The notes: generated from the letters alone by a model not told the origin. A stretch of 64,000 bases of DNA from Protaetiibacter sp. SSC-01 (GCF_014483895.1 NZ_CP059987.1:992001-1056000); one strand, 5' to 3'; positions 14,698-23,288 are shown, counted from the stretch's first letter. A program made the numbers and translations.

Positions 14698-17256
14698 TCA
14701 CGCCCGGCTGTCGCGCTCCTGCGCCGCGAGGGCGCGCTCGACGCCCGCGAGCTCCTCGATCACCATGCGGCGCAGCGCCGCGGGCTCGGGGTTCGCCTCG
14801 AGCCACGCCTTCGTCGCGTCGACGAGCTCGCGCGTCGCGAGGGTCGCCGGATAGAAGCCGTGCACGATGTACTGCGCGAGCTGGAAGCTGCGCTCGTCCC
14901 ACACGCGGCGGATCGACTCGAAGTAGAGCGGTACGAGGCCCTCGAGCGCCGAGGCGTCGTTGGTGTGGGTGTAGCCCATCGCCATGTTGCGCAGCACGAC
15001 GTTCGAGATCGACTGGTCGGTGAGGCCCGCGACGAGCGCCGCCTCCTTCGCCTCGACCATGGGGATCGTCGCGCGGGCGCGCGCCGCCGCCTGCTGACCG
15101 TTCGCGGTGTCGTCCTTCTCGAGCGCGGTCGCGATCTCGAGTTCGCCTGCGGCCCCCACGAGCACGAGGCCCTCGAGCAGCTCCCAGTCCAGGTCGGTGT
15201 CGATCTCGAGCCCGTCGAGCGCGATCTCGCCCGAGCGGAGCCCCTGCAGCGCTGCCGCGTGCTCCGTCGTGGAGGCGATGTTCGCGAAGAACTTCACGAA
15301 CTGGAACTGCGCGTCCGAGCCCGCCTCGGCCTGCTGGGCGAGCTGCCAGAGCCGGTCGCCCACCTCGCGGATCGTCGCCTCGCGCGCGGCGGGGTCGACG
15401 TACAGGCGCGCCGTCTGCACGAGCTGCGTGAGCGAGAGGCGGATGGTCGTCGACTCGGTCTCCGAGCCGATGTTCCCGAGCACGAGCTGCACGTAGTCGC
15501 GGCCGGCGATCTCGCCGTCGCGCGTCGAGTCCCACGCCGAGCCCCACACGAGCGCGCGCGCGAGCGGGTCCTGGATGCGGGCGAGGTCGGCGATCGCGAC
15601 GCGGAAGGAGTCGTCGTCCATGCGGATCTTCGCGTAGGCGAGGTCGTCGTCGTTGAGCAGCACGAGGGCGGGCTTCTGGCGTCCGACGAGCTCGGGGAGC
15701 TCGTTCCACTCCTCGGCGGCGAGGTCGAACTCGTGACGGTGCACGCGCACGAGCGGCGCATCCGCCGCCTCCGACGCGCGGTCGTAGAACCCGATCGCCA
15801 TGCGGTGCTGGCGCAGCACGGGGTAGTCGGGGTGCGCGGTCTGGCGCACGCGGAACGAGGTGATCACGCCAGCGGCATCCGTCTCGATCTCGGGCTTGAG
15901 CGTGTTGACGCCCGCCGTCTCGAGCCACTGCTCCGAGAACGTCGACAGGTCGCGGCCCGAGCTCTTCTCGAGCTCGCGCAGCAGATCGGCGAGCTCCGTG
16001 TTGCCGTAGGCGTGCGCGCGGAAGTAGGCGCCCACGCCCGCGAAGAACGCGTCGATGCCGACCCATGCGGCGAGCTGCTTGAGCACCGAGCCGCCCTTGG
16101 CGTACGTGATGCCGTCGAAGTTCACCTGAACGTCGTCGAGGTCGCGGATGTCGGCCACGACCGGGTGCGTGCTCGGCAGCTGGTCCTGGCGGTACGCCCA
16201 GCTCTTCTCCATCGCCTGGAAGGTCGTCCACGCTTCGGTCCACTCGGTGGCCTCGGCGGTCGCGATCGTCGACGCCCACTCGGCGAACGACTCGTTGAGC
16301 CAGAGGTCGTTCCACCACTTCATGGTCACGAGGTCGCCGAACCACATGTGGGCGAGCTCGTGCAGGATCGTGACGACGCGACGCTCCTTGATGGCGTCGG
16401 TCACCTTCGAGCGGAACACGTACGTCTCGGTGAACGTCACGGCGCCCGCGTTCTCCATGGCGCCCGCGTTGAACTCGGGCACGAAGAGCTGGTCGTACTT
16501 CGCGAACGGGTAGGGGTAGCCGAACTTCTCCTCGAAGTAGGCGAAGCCCTTGCGCGTGATGTCGAAGATGTAGTCCGCGTCGAGGTAGCCGAAGAGCGAC
16601 TTGCGGGCGAAGACGCCGAGCGGGATCGTGCGGCCGTCGGAGCTCGTGAGCTCGCTGCGCACGACCTCGTAGGGGCCCGCGACGAGCGCCGTGATGTAGC
16701 TCGAGATGCGCGGGGTGGGCTCGAAGCGCCAGATCGCGCTGCCGTCTCCGAGGTGCTCGGGCTCGGGGGTGGGGGAGTTGGAGACGACCTGCCACGCCTC
16801 GGGGGCGGTCACGCTGAAGCGGAAGCTCGCCTTGAGGTCGGGCTGCTCGAAGACCGCGAACACGCGGCGGCTGTCGGGCACCTCGAACTGCGTGTAGAGG
16901 TACACCTCGCCGTCCACGGGGTCGACGAAGCGGTGCAGGCCCTCGCCCGTGTTCGTATAGGCGAAGTCGGCGACGACGACGAGCTCGTTGGCGGCGGCGA
17001 GGTCGTCGAGCCGGATGCGCACGCCGTCGGCCACCCCGGCGCCGAGCTCGGAGCCGTTGAGCACGACGGAGTGCACCTCGGCCGTGATCGCGTCGATGAA
17101 CGTCGAGGCGCCCGCGGTCGCCGTGAAGCGCACGGTCGTCGTCGACCGGAACGTCTTCTCGGACGTCGTGAGGTCGAGCTCGATGTCGTAGCTCTCGACC
17201 TCGACGAGCGCCTTGCGCTCCTGGGCTTCGATGCGGGTGAGGTTCTCTCCAGGCAC
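14698..17256 (-). CDS. pepN: aminopeptidase N (M1 family)
   Basis: 852 residues, as expected for actinobacterial M1 enzymes. The exopeptidase motif GAMENAG is present, and zinc binding uses HELAH (H299, E300, H303) plus the distal Glu in NESFAEW about residue 322. An N-terminal beta saddle and an ERAP1-like C-terminal helical domain complete the usual layout. The enzyme removes N-terminal residues from peptides in the cytoplasm. The GTG start has GAAGGAG upstream, and a TAGGCT -10 lies at 17299-17304. The gene is monocistronic, ending at a strong terminator. Confidence 0.95.
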   Translation of the reverse strand: MPGENLTRIEAQERKALVEVESYDIELDLTTSEKTFRSTTTVRFTATAGASTFIDAITAEVHSVVLNGSELGAGVADGVRIRLDDLAAANELVVVADFAYTNTGEGLHRFVDPVDGEVYLYTQFEVPDSRRVFAVFEQPDLKASFRFSVTAPEAWQVVSNSPTPEPEHLGDGSAIWRFEPTPRISSYITALVAGPYEVVRSELTSSDGRTIPLGVFARKSLFGYLDADYIFDITRKGFAYFEEKFGYPYPFAKYDQLFVPEFNAGAMENAGAVTFTETYVFRSKVTDAIKERRVVTILHELAHMWFGDLVTMKWWNDLWLNESFAEWASTIATAEATEWTEAWTTFQAMEKSWAYRQDQLPSTHPVVADIRDLDDVQVNFDGITYAKGGSVLKQLAAWVGIDAFFAGVGAYFRAHAYGNTELADLLRELEKSSGRDLSTFSEQWLETAGVNTLKPEIETDAAGVITSFRVRQTAHPDYPVLRQHRMAIGFYDRASEAADAPLVRVHRHEFDLAAEEWNELPELVGRQKPALVLLNDDDLAYAKIRMDDDSFRVAIADLARIQDPLARALVWGSAWDSTRDGEIAGRDYVQLVLGNIGSETESTTIRLSLTQLVQTARLYVDPAAREATIREVGDRLWQLAQQAEAGSDAQFQFVKFFANIASTTEHAAALQGLRSGEIALDGLEIDTDLDWELLEGLVLVGAAGELEIATALEKDDTANGQQAAARARATIPMVEAKEAALVAGLTDQSISNVVLRNMAMGYTHTNDASALEGLVPLYFESIRRVWDERSFQLAQYIVHGFYPATLATRELVDATKAWLEANPEPAALRRMVIEELAGVERALAAQERDSRA

Positions 17257-17312
17257 GCGTGCGCTCCTTCAGGCTCAGGTGGATCGTGTCCGCCTGTCAG
17301 CCTAGGCGCTCC

Positions 17313-17471
17313 GCTGTTGTGCAGGACTCGTGCTGTTGTGCAGGAGACGCGCGCTGTTGTGCAGGAGACGCGCGCCCGAGCCCCGTGTCCGCGGCGCCAT
17401 CAGGATCAGTGCGCTGCGAACTCCTGCACAACAGCGATGTCCTGCACAACAGCGATGTCCTGCACAACGGC
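17313..17471. repeat. inverted cluster of GCTGTTGTGCAGGA 14-mers
   Basis: Three direct copies at 17313-17326, 17332-17345 and 17353-17366 face three inverted copies at 17422-17435, 17440-17453 and 17458-17471 (the last with one change). A degenerate seventh follows at 17477-17488. Spacing is 18-21 bases. The two arms could pair to a large cruciform or hairpin. The inverted arm is translated as the C-terminus of the neighbouring hypothetical protein, giving repeated VVQDIA units. Confidence 0.9.
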
Positions 17472-18134
17472 GGGGGCGGGCACAACGGCGGGGGCGGGCG
17501 GGCGCACGAGGCGCTCGACGTCGTCGATCGCGGCCGACAGCATCCGGATGAGGTGGGCGTCCGGGTCGTCGACGCACGCGCGCGCAGCGCCCACGACGGC
17601 CGTCGCGACGACGAGCTCGCAGCTGATGGTGTCGAGCCGCGAGCGTCGGGGCGAGATCGACGTGACGTGCGTGCGCGCCCAGCGGGCGGCATCCGGCACC
17701 TCATCGAGAGTGCGGTGCGCCTCGTCGCGGAGCCCGTGCGACGGCACCCCATCGGCCTCGAGCATCGCGCACAGCGAGATGATGCCCGCCGCGAGCACGC
17801 GCTGGCGTTCCATGCTCGCGATCGGCAGCGCCGTGATCGCCGCGCGCAGCGCCACGACGAGGCTCAGCTCGTCGCCGCCCCGAAGCCCGACGACGCGCGG
17901 GATGAGGCCCACGAGCTCGTCGCGGCGATCGTCGGCGACGAGGTCGTTGACGCCGCGCGCGAGGGCCGCGAGCGTGCGGTCGGTGCACTGCGGATGGTCG
18001 CTCCAGCGTTCGCCGGCCAGGTAGGAGGCGAACTCCATGAAGCACGCGCCGCGGCGCGGATTGCGATGCCTGCCCGCGGAGAGGTGGGGCATGACATCGG
18101 GGACGAAGCTGGTGCGCTGACGCATCGAGATCAC
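17406..18134 (-). CDS. conserved hypothetical protein with repeat-derived C-terminus
   Basis: 242 residues from ATG 18134; internal ATG 18125 (MRQRTSF) is an equally good start. I do not recognise a named function. The N-terminal part (HRNPRRGACFMEFASYLAGE, then WSDHPQCTDRTLAALAR) resembles a conserved actinobacterial protein of unknown role; Cys residues at about 31 and 50 stand in conserved blocks. The rest is helical. The last 25 residues (VVPAPAVVQDIAVVQDIAVV...) come from the inverted repeat arm described at 17422-17488, so the ancestral gene probably ended earlier and was extended. No membrane segment or signal peptide. Confidence 0.7.
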   Translation of the reverse strand: MISMRQRTSFVPDVMPHLSAGRHRNPRRGACFMEFASYLAGERWSDHPQCTDRTLAALARGVNDLVADDRRDELVGLIPRVVGLRGGDELSLVVALRAAITALPIASMERQRVLAAGIISLCAMLEADGVPSHGLRDEAHRTLDEVPDAARWARTHVTSISPRRSRLDTISCELVVATAVVGAARACVDDPDAHLIRMLSAAIDDVERLVRPPAPAVVPAPAVVQDIAVVQDIAVVQEFAAH

Positions 18135-18216
18135 CTCGCAGTCGAACTTGGGGGCGATTGTCCTCCTCGCCGCCGACGGCCGCTAGGGGGTTGCGGATGC
18201 CGTCGGCGACGGCTCG

Positions 18217-18222
18217 TAGACT
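18217..18222 (+). promoter_or_regulatory. -10 element TAGACT of rpiB, leaderless
   Basis: TAGACT is followed by 6 bases and the GTG start of rpiB, so translation probably begins at the first transcribed base. Confidence 0.6.
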
Positions 18223-18228
18223 CGACGC

Positions 18229-18714
18229 GTGCGTATCCACATCGCGACCGATCACGCGGGCCTCGAGTTCAGCCGGACCCTCCAGAAGCACCTCTCCGAG
18301 GCCGGCCACGAGGTCGTCGACCACGGACCGCAGGAGTACGACGCGCTCGACGACTACCCGTCGTTCTGCATCAACGCCGCACGCGCCGTCGTGCGCGACC
18401 AGCGCTCGAACGTCGAGGCGCTCGGCGTCGTCTTCGGCGGCTCCGGCAACGGCGAGCAGATCGCCGCGAACAAGGTCGAGGGCGTGCGCGCGGCGCTCGT
18501 GTGGAACCTCTCGACGGCCGAGCTCGCGCGCGAGCACAACGACGCCAACGTCATCTCGATCGGGGCGCGCCAGCACACCGTCGAGGAGGCGATCTCCTTC
18601 ATCGACCGCTTCATCGCGACCCCGTTCTCGGGTGAGGAGCGCCACGCGCGCCGCATCGCCCAGCTCGGCGAGTACGAGACCACGGGCCGCATCCTGGGCC
18701 ACGACATCGAGTAG
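18229..18714 (+). CDS. rpiB: ribose-5-phosphate isomerase B
   Basis: 161 residues, RpiB/LacAB family. The start IHIATDHAGLEF contains the phosphate- and proton-transfer residues (D, H), and GVVFGGSGNGEQIAANKV the active-site loop with the mycobacterial-type Ser in place of Cys. RNVISIGARQ-like segment and the C-terminal helix complete it. It interconverts ribose-5-phosphate and ribulose-5-phosphate in the pentose phosphate pathway. Start is GTG 18229 behind a leaderless-type promoter. The nei gene follows after 3 bases, so the two are cotranscribed. Confidence 0.95.
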   Translation: MRIHIATDHAGLEFSRTLQKHLSEAGHEVVDHGPQEYDALDDYPSFCINAARAVVRDQRSNVEALGVVFGGSGNGEQIAANKVEGVRAALVWNLSTAELAREHNDANVISIGARQHTVEEAISFIDRFIATPFSGEERHARRIAQLGEYETTGRILGHDIE

Positions 18715-18717
18715 CCG

Positions 18718-19689
18718 ATGCCCGAGGGTCACTCCGTCCACCGCATCGCGCGACAGTTCGCCGCGAACTTCACGGGTGCGCCCGTCGCCGTGAGCTCGCC
18801 GCAGGGGCGCTTCGCCGCCGGCGCGGCCGAGCTCGACGGGCACGAGATCGTGCAGGCGAAGGCCGTCGGCAAGCAGATGTTCCTCGAGTTCGACCACGGC
18901 CTCTGGCTGCGCGTGCACCTCGGCATCTACGGGGCCTGGGACTTCGCGGGCGACATCTCGGTCGACCCGACCATCGCATCCGCCGGCGGGCGTATGGGAC
19001 AGACGAACCAGCGCGGCACCGTGGTGGGCTCGCACGAGGACTCGCCGTGGTCGATCGGCGCGCCGCGGCGCACGCGGCTGCGCATGGCCGAGTCGGAGAA
19101 GCTCGAACCCGAGCTCGAGACGTGGCCCCCGGAGCCCGTCGGCGCGGTGCGCGTGCGCCTGCTGACCGAGTGGGCGTGCGCCGACCTGCGCGGCCCGACC
19201 GCGTGCGAGGTGCAGACGATCGAGGAGGTCGACCGCACGATCGCGAAGCTCGGCCCCGACCCGATGGTCGACGACGTCGCCGAGGGGGAGGAGCGCTTCA
19301 CGGCCGCCGTGCGCAAGAAGGCGACCCCCATCGCGCTCCTGCTCATGGACCAGTCGGTCGTCTCGGGCATCGGCAACGTCTACCGCGCCGAGATGCTGTT
19401 CCGCGCGCGACTCGATCCGTTCCGGCCCGGGCGCGAGGTGCCCGAGGAGGTCGTGCGCGGCCTCTGGCGCGACTGGGTGCATCTGCTGCGCGTCGGCGTC
19501 GAGACGGGGCAGATGCTCACGATGGACGACCTCGACCCCGAGGCGTACGCGCGTGCCCTCGCGTCGCGCGACGACCGGCACTGGGTCTACCACCGCACGG
19601 GTCTGCCGTGCCGCGTGTGCGGCACGAACATCGCGATGACCGAGCTCGGCGGCCGCAAGCTCTACTGGTGCCCCACCGACCAGTCATAG
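18718..19689 (+). CDS. nei: Fpg/Nei-family DNA glycosylase (endonuclease VIII-like)
   Basis: 323 residues. The catalytic N-terminal PEGH (Pro2, Glu3) is present after Met removal, with Lys in VGKQMFLEF. The helix-two-turn-helix segment is seen (VVSGIGNVYRAEMLF). At the C-terminus a zinc finger starts as CRVCGTNIAMTELGGRKLYW but ends CPTDQS, so the fourth zinc Cys is Asp. Such glycosylases remove oxidised pyrimidines and cut the abasic site. The gene is 3 bases downstream of rpiB. Whether zinc is still bound is uncertain; the Asp could ligate. The stop codon lies inside a perfect inverted repeat. Confidence 0.9.
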   Translation: MPEGHSVHRIARQFAANFTGAPVAVSSPQGRFAAGAAELDGHEIVQAKAVGKQMFLEFDHGLWLRVHLGIYGAWDFAGDISVDPTIASAGGRMGQTNQRGTVVGSHEDSPWSIGAPRRTRLRMAESEKLEPELETWPPEPVGAVRVRLLTEWACADLRGPTACEVQTIEEVDRTIAKLGPDPMVDDVAEGEERFTAAVRKKATPIALLLMDQSVVSGIGNVYRAEMLFRARLDPFRPGREVPEEVVRGLWRDWVHLLRVGVETGQMLTMDDLDPEAYARALASRDDRHWVYHRTGLPCRVCGTNIAMTELGGRKLYWCPTDQS

Positions 19690-19748
19690 TTCCCGTTCCG
19701 CGTGTTTGCACCCGTTCCTTCGGCGACTATGACGCGGAACGGGAACTA
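19687..19748. repeat. perfect 17-base inverted repeat containing the nei stop codon
   Basis: TAGTTCCCGTTCCGCGT (19687-19703) is matched exactly by its reverse complement at 19732-19748, with a 28-base loop. It begins with the TAG of nei. No T-tract follows, so it may be a transcript-stabilising hairpin or terminator of another kind. Confidence 0.85.
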
Positions 19749-19774
19749 CGGCGGAGTAGTGCGACGATGTGGGG

Positions 19775-20398
19775 ATGCGCCGCACGCCCCACTACCTGCT
19801 GACGGATGTCGACGAGGTCAAGCGCCTCATCCGCGAGAACCCGTGGATGACCTACGTGTCGCCGACCTCGAACGGCCTCGTCGCCTCGCACTACGCAACC
19901 CTCCTCGAGGAGACCGACGACGACACCATCTCGATCGTGTCGCACTTCGGGCGCCCGGATGAGGTGGCGCACGAGCTCGGACAGCACGAGGTGCTCGTGA
20001 TCGTGCAGGGGCCGCACGGCTACATCTCGCCCGGCTGGTACGACGAGGGCGACTTCATCCCGACGTGGAACCACGTCACGGCGCACCTCTACGGCGTGCC
20101 CGAGATCCTGTCGACGGAGGAGAACTTCCGGATCCTGCACCGCCTGACCGACCACTTCGAGCAGGAGATGCCCGACCCGCGGTCGCTCCACATCGACGAG
20201 CCGTACGCCGAGCGCGTCGCGAAAGGCACGGTGGGGCTCCGCATCCGCGTGACGCGCTTCGACGCGCGCGCGAAGCTCAGCCAGAACAAGCCCGAGCACG
20301 TGCGCGAGCGCATCGTTGCCGAGCTCGCGGGCGACGGCCCCTACGCGCAGGCCGGCCTCGCGCGCGAGATGCGTCTCGTCGAGGAGCGTCGCGCATGA
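19775..20398 (+). CDS. PaiB-family FMN-binding protein (putative negative regulator)
   Basis: 207 residues from ATG 19775 (GTG 19769 also possible). The family pattern is seen: RRTPHYLLTD at the start, FGRPDEVAHEL, a pattern GPHGYISPGWY, and WNHVTAHLYGVPEIL, all typical of PaiB-like split-barrel flavin-binding proteins. Bacillus PaiB represses sporulation and protease genes, but most homologues are uncharacterised and may be FMN-dependent enzymes. The stop overlaps the ATG of the amidohydrolase (ATGA), so the two are coupled. Confidence 0.88.
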   Translation: MRRTPHYLLTDVDEVKRLIRENPWMTYVSPTSNGLVASHYATLLEETDDDTISIVSHFGRPDEVAHELGQHEVLVIVQGPHGYISPGWYDEGDFIPTWNHVTAHLYGVPEILSTEENFRILHRLTDHFEQEMPDPRSLHIDEPYAERVAKGTVGLRIRVTRFDARAKLSQNKPEHVRERIVAELAGDGPYAQAGLAREMRLVEERRA

Positions 20399-21864
20399 GC
20401 GGGCTGCTGCTCGCGGGAGCGCGGCTCGTCGGGGCCCAGGGCACGGCATCCGAGCCCGTCGACGTGCTCGTGCGCGATGGACGGATCGCGGAGCTCGGTC
20501 CGGCGCTCGCGGCCGCCGACGCCGAGCGCGTCGAGCTCGACGGACGTTTCCTCATGCCGGGCCTCTGGGACGGGCACGTGCACACCGGGCAGTGGGCCGC
20601 CGTGTCGCGCCGGCTCGACCTCTCGGCCGCCGGCTCGGCCGCGGAGGCCGCCGCGATCGTGCGGTCACGCGTCGACGCCGGCTGGGACCCTGACGAGATC
20701 CTTCTCGGCTACGGCTTTCGCGACGCCCTGTGGCCCGACACCCCGAGCGCCGAACTGCTCGCGGTCGGCGACGTCGCCGTCGCGCTCATCTCGGCCGACG
20801 TGCACACGGTGTGGTCGAACGCCGCGCTCCTTCGTCGCATGGGCCTCGCGGATCATGAGTGGTGGCTCAACGAGCAGCCCGCGTTCGACCTCGGCGTGCG
20901 GCTGTCGGCGGCCGACGACGCCACCGTCGACCGGTGGATCGCCGACGCCCTGCACGCCGCGAACGCGCGCGGCGTGACGGGCATCGTCGACCTCGACATG
21001 CGCGACACGATCGGCGCGTGGGGTCGGCGCGTGAGCGGCGGGCTGCGCTCGATGCGCGTGCGCGCATGCGTCTACCCGATCGACTTCGACACCGTGCGCG
21101 CGTCGGGCCTGCGCTCGGGCGATCTCGTGCCGGGCTCCGCGGGCCTCGCGACGGTCGGCTGGTACAAGCTGTTCACCGACGGTGCGCTCAACTCCCGCAC
21201 GGCGTGGACCGTCGACCCCTACCCGGATGCGGGCGGCACGGGCCTGCCGACCTACCCGACGGATGCAGACCTCCTCGCCGCCGCGCGCGACGCGTGGGAT
21301 GCGGGGCTCGTGCCGACAATCCACGCGATCGGCGACCGCGCCGTGACGCAGGCGCTCGACACCTTCGCGGCGCTCGACATCCCGGCATCCGCGCCCCTGC
21401 CGCCGCGCATGGAGCACGCGCAGCTCATGCTCGCCTCCGACGTTCCGCGCTTCGCCGAGCTCGGCATCAGCGCGAGCGTGCAGCCCGAGCATGCGATGGA
21501 CGACCGCGACGTCGCCGACCATCACTGGGCGGGGCGCACCGAGCGCGCCTTCGCCTTCCGGTGGCTGTACGAGGCGGGCGTCGCGCTCGAGCTCGGCTCG
21601 GATGCGCCGGTCGCCCCGCTCGACCCGTGGGCGACCATCGCCGCCGCCGTCACGCGGTCGCGCGACGGGCGCGAGCCGTGGCATCCGGAGCAGGCGCTGC
21701 CGCTGTCGGCGGCCTTGCGGGCGTCGTGGGGCGGGGTCGCGGGGATCGCGGTGGGCGGGGTCGCGGATCTCGCGATCCTCGACGCGGACCCGCACGCGGT
21801 CGAGGCGGATGCGCTGCGCACGTTGCCGGTGCACGGCGCTGTCGTCGACGGGCGGCTGGTCTAG
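20395..21864 (+). CDS. amidohydrolase family protein (YtcJ-like, Amidohydrolase_3)
   Basis: 489 residues. A urease-like composite domain begins the protein; the metal-binding HxH is in LWDGHVHTGQ, the Lys in WYKLFTDGALNSR, His ligands in PTIHAIGDRAV and RMEHAQLM, and the late Asp in LGSDAPVAPLDPW. This is the YtcJ/NfdA-type subgroup. These enzymes hydrolyse amides or similar bonds; substrate unknown. The start overlaps the PaiB stop. The end abuts a copy of the dispersed repeat six bases after the stop, and the gene converges on dps. Confidence 0.88.
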   Translation: MSGLLLAGARLVGAQGTASEPVDVLVRDGRIAELGPALAAADAERVELDGRFLMPGLWDGHVHTGQWAAVSRRLDLSAAGSAAEAAAIVRSRVDAGWDPDEILLGYGFRDALWPDTPSAELLAVGDVAVALISADVHTVWSNAALLRRMGLADHEWWLNEQPAFDLGVRLSAADDATVDRWIADALHAANARGVTGIVDLDMRDTIGAWGRRVSGGLRSMRVRACVYPIDFDTVRASGLRSGDLVPGSAGLATVGWYKLFTDGALNSRTAWTVDPYPDAGGTGLPTYPTDADLLAAARDAWDAGLVPTIHAIGDRAVTQALDTFAALDIPASAPLPPRMEHAQLMLASDVPRFAELGISASVQPEHAMDDRDVADHHWAGRTERAFAFRWLYEAGVALELGSDAPVAPLDPWATIAAAVTRSRDGREPWHPEQALPLSAALRASWGGVAGIAVGGVADLAILDADPHAVEADALRTLPVHGAVVDGRLV

Positions 21865-21869
21865 CGGGG

Positions 21870-21969
21870 GCTGGTTTCGACACGCGCCCTGCGGGCGCTA
21901 CTCAACCAGCGGGTGAGGCCGCCCCACCGCTGGTCGAGTGCCGCCGCAGGCGGTGTATCGAGACCCGCC
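21870..21969. repeat. two copies of the dispersed palindromic repeat
   Basis: An inverted copy at 21870-21911 (GCTGGTTTCGACACGCG...TACTCAACCAGCG) is followed by a diverged direct copy at 21928-21969 (CGCTGGTCGAGTGCCGC...GTGTATCGAGACC). They occupy the gap between the convergent amidohydrolase and dps genes, just ahead of a terminator hairpin. Confidence 0.9.
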
Positions 21970-21990
21970 GGATTGAGCCTGTCGAAATCG

Positions 21991-22021
21991 CGAAGGGCGC
22001 CGCTCGATGCGGCGCCCTTCG
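21991..22021. terminator. 13-base perfect hairpin between convergent genes
   Basis: CGAAGGGCGCCGC and GCGGCGCCCTTCG flank a 5-base loop. It can end both the amidohydrolase transcript and the dps transcript. T-rich tracts are short (TCGT). Confidence 0.8.
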
Positions 22022-22039
22022 TCGTGAAACCCGTGAGAC

Positions 22040-22531
22040 TCAGCTCGCCACGTGCGAGAACAGGAACCAGCGGTCCTTGTCGAGTCCGTTCGCGATCTCG
22101 ATCGCGACGTCCTGCGACGGCAGGTCGAGCTCGTCGAGCTCCTCGATCGCGGTGCGCACGACGGCGAGCGTCGCGTCGATCTGGGCGATCACGGCGGCGA
22201 CCGTGGCATCGGCCTGCTGGAAGCCGTCGGCGAGCGCGGGGGTCGTGGTCTTCTCGGCGACCGACTGGATGCGCGCGTCGACCGGGAGGCCGAGGGCGAC
22301 GATCCGCTCCGCGGCGAGGTCGGCCCAACCCTGCACGTGGGCGACGAAGGTGTCGAGGAACTCGTGCACGCCGATGAAGTTCGCACCGCGCACGTGCCAG
22401 TGCGCCTGCTTGCCGTCGACCGCGAGAGCCTGGAGGTTCACGACGACGGGGCTGAGGAACTGTGCGACGCCGGCGGCGACATCCGGGTCGAGCGAGGTCG
22501 TGGGGATCGTCTGGGTCTTGGCGTCGGTCAT
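22040..22531 (-). CDS. dps: Dps-type ferritin-like DNA protection protein
   Basis: 163 residues. The inter-subunit ferroxidase signature is clear: KQAHWHVRGANFIGVHEFLD followed by WADLAAERI, giving the His, Asp and Glu ligands. The C-terminal helix carries DKDRWFLFSHV. Dps dodecamers store iron and protect DNA under oxidative or starvation stress. A strong Shine-Dalgarno AGAAGGAGG precedes the ATG, and the promoter is described at 22578-22605. The gene sits next to devR, but I find no DevR box upstream. Confidence 0.93.
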   Translation of the reverse strand: MTDAKTQTIPTTSLDPDVAAGVAQFLSPVVVNLQALAVDGKQAHWHVRGANFIGVHEFLDTFVAHVQGWADLAAERIVALGLPVDARIQSVAEKTTTPALADGFQQADATVAAVIAQIDATLAVVRTAIEELDELDLPSQDVAIEIANGLDKDRWFLFSHVAS

Positions 22532-22577
22532 ATCTCTGCCTCCTTCTGGCCGGGTGCACCGGCCTGCGTCTGTTTCA

Positions 22578-22605
22578 ACGGTACTCAGGCTCGGGCATTC
22601 CGCAA
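22578..22605 (-). promoter_or_regulatory. promoter of dps
   Basis: On the minus strand TTGCGG (22600-22605), 16 bases, TACCGT (22578-22583). The leader would be about 40 bases and contains the AGAAGGAGG ribosome binding site at 22540-22548. Confidence 0.55.
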
Positions 22606-22664
22606 CGAAGATGAGGCTGTCCTGACCGGGGGTTGACCGCGCGCCGGAGTGACGCTACCCGTGG

Positions 22665-23288
22665 TCAGCCGCGATGCTCGAGGCGGTAGACGGCGGCCTG
22701 TGTGCGCCGCTCCATGCCGAGCTTCGCGAGCAGCCCCGACACGTAGTTCTTGACGGTCTTCTCGGCGAGCCCGAGGCGCTCGCCGATCTGCCGGTTGGTG
22801 AGCCCCTCGGTGATGAGGTCGAGCACCTGGCGCTCGCGCAGGGTCAGCTCGGGCTCGTCGGCGCGTGCGGGGGCCGCGAACGACTGCGCGACACGCTCCG
22901 ACACGTGCGTCGAGAGCAGGGTGCCGCCCGCGGCGACCTTGCGTACGCCCTCGACGAGCCCGCGCGCGCGGATGTCCTTGAGCACGTAGCCCGACGCGCC
23001 CGCGAGCACGGCCGAGCGGCTCGCCTCGTCGTCGTCGTACGCCGTGAGCATGAGGCAGCGGATGTCGGGCAGCGCCGAGCGGATCGCGCGGCACAGCTCG
23101 ATGCCGTCGCCGTCGGGCAGCCGCACGTCGAGCACGACGACATCCGGCTTCGTCACTTCGATTTTCGCGAGCGTGCCGCGCACCTGACCCGCCTCGCCCA
23201 CGACCTCGAGGTCGCGCTCGGCGTCGATGAGGTCGGCGATGCCGCGCCGCACGATCTCGTGGTCGTCGACGAGGAAGACGCGGGTCAC
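22665..23288 (-). CDS. devR: DevR/DosR-type response regulator
   Basis: 207 residues. The receiver domain has the phosphoacceptor D54 in VVLDVRLPDGDG. The LuxR-type DNA-binding domain ends with LAEKTVKNYVSGLLAKL then GMERRTQAAV, which is almost residue-for-residue the recognition region of Mycobacterium DosR, including the base-contacting Lys177, Lys180 and Asn181 (DosR K179, K182, N183). DosR activates the hypoxia/NO dormancy regulon. The start overlaps the stop of the sensor kinase (ATGA). GGGAC...CCC boxes recognised by this type lie upstream of devS/usp, pta and cydA in this window. Confidence 0.9.
   Translation of the reverse strand: MTRVFLVDDHEIVRRGIADLIDAERDLEVVGEAGQVRGTLAKIEVTKPDVVVLDVRLPDGDGIELCRAIRSALPDIRCLMLTAYDDDEASRSAVLAGASGYVLKDIRARGLVEGVRKVAAGGTLLSTHVSERVAQSFAAPARADEPELTLRERQVLDLITEGLTNRQIGERLGLAEKTVKNYVSGLLAKLGMERRTQAAVYRLEHRG

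Noticed and set aside
17313-17488. CRISPR array
   Set aside because: The units are 14 bases, inverted in the second half, with spacers of 4-7 bases that are not unique; no cas genes.
14563-18024. 1,153-codon plus-strand open frame antisense to pepN
   Set aside because: No recognisable domain, biased composition, and pepN on the other strand has complete catalytic motifs.
22532-22664. DevR box upstream of dps
   Set aside because: No GGGACnnnnGnCCC sequence or one-mismatch form is present; the gene has an ordinary-looking promoter.
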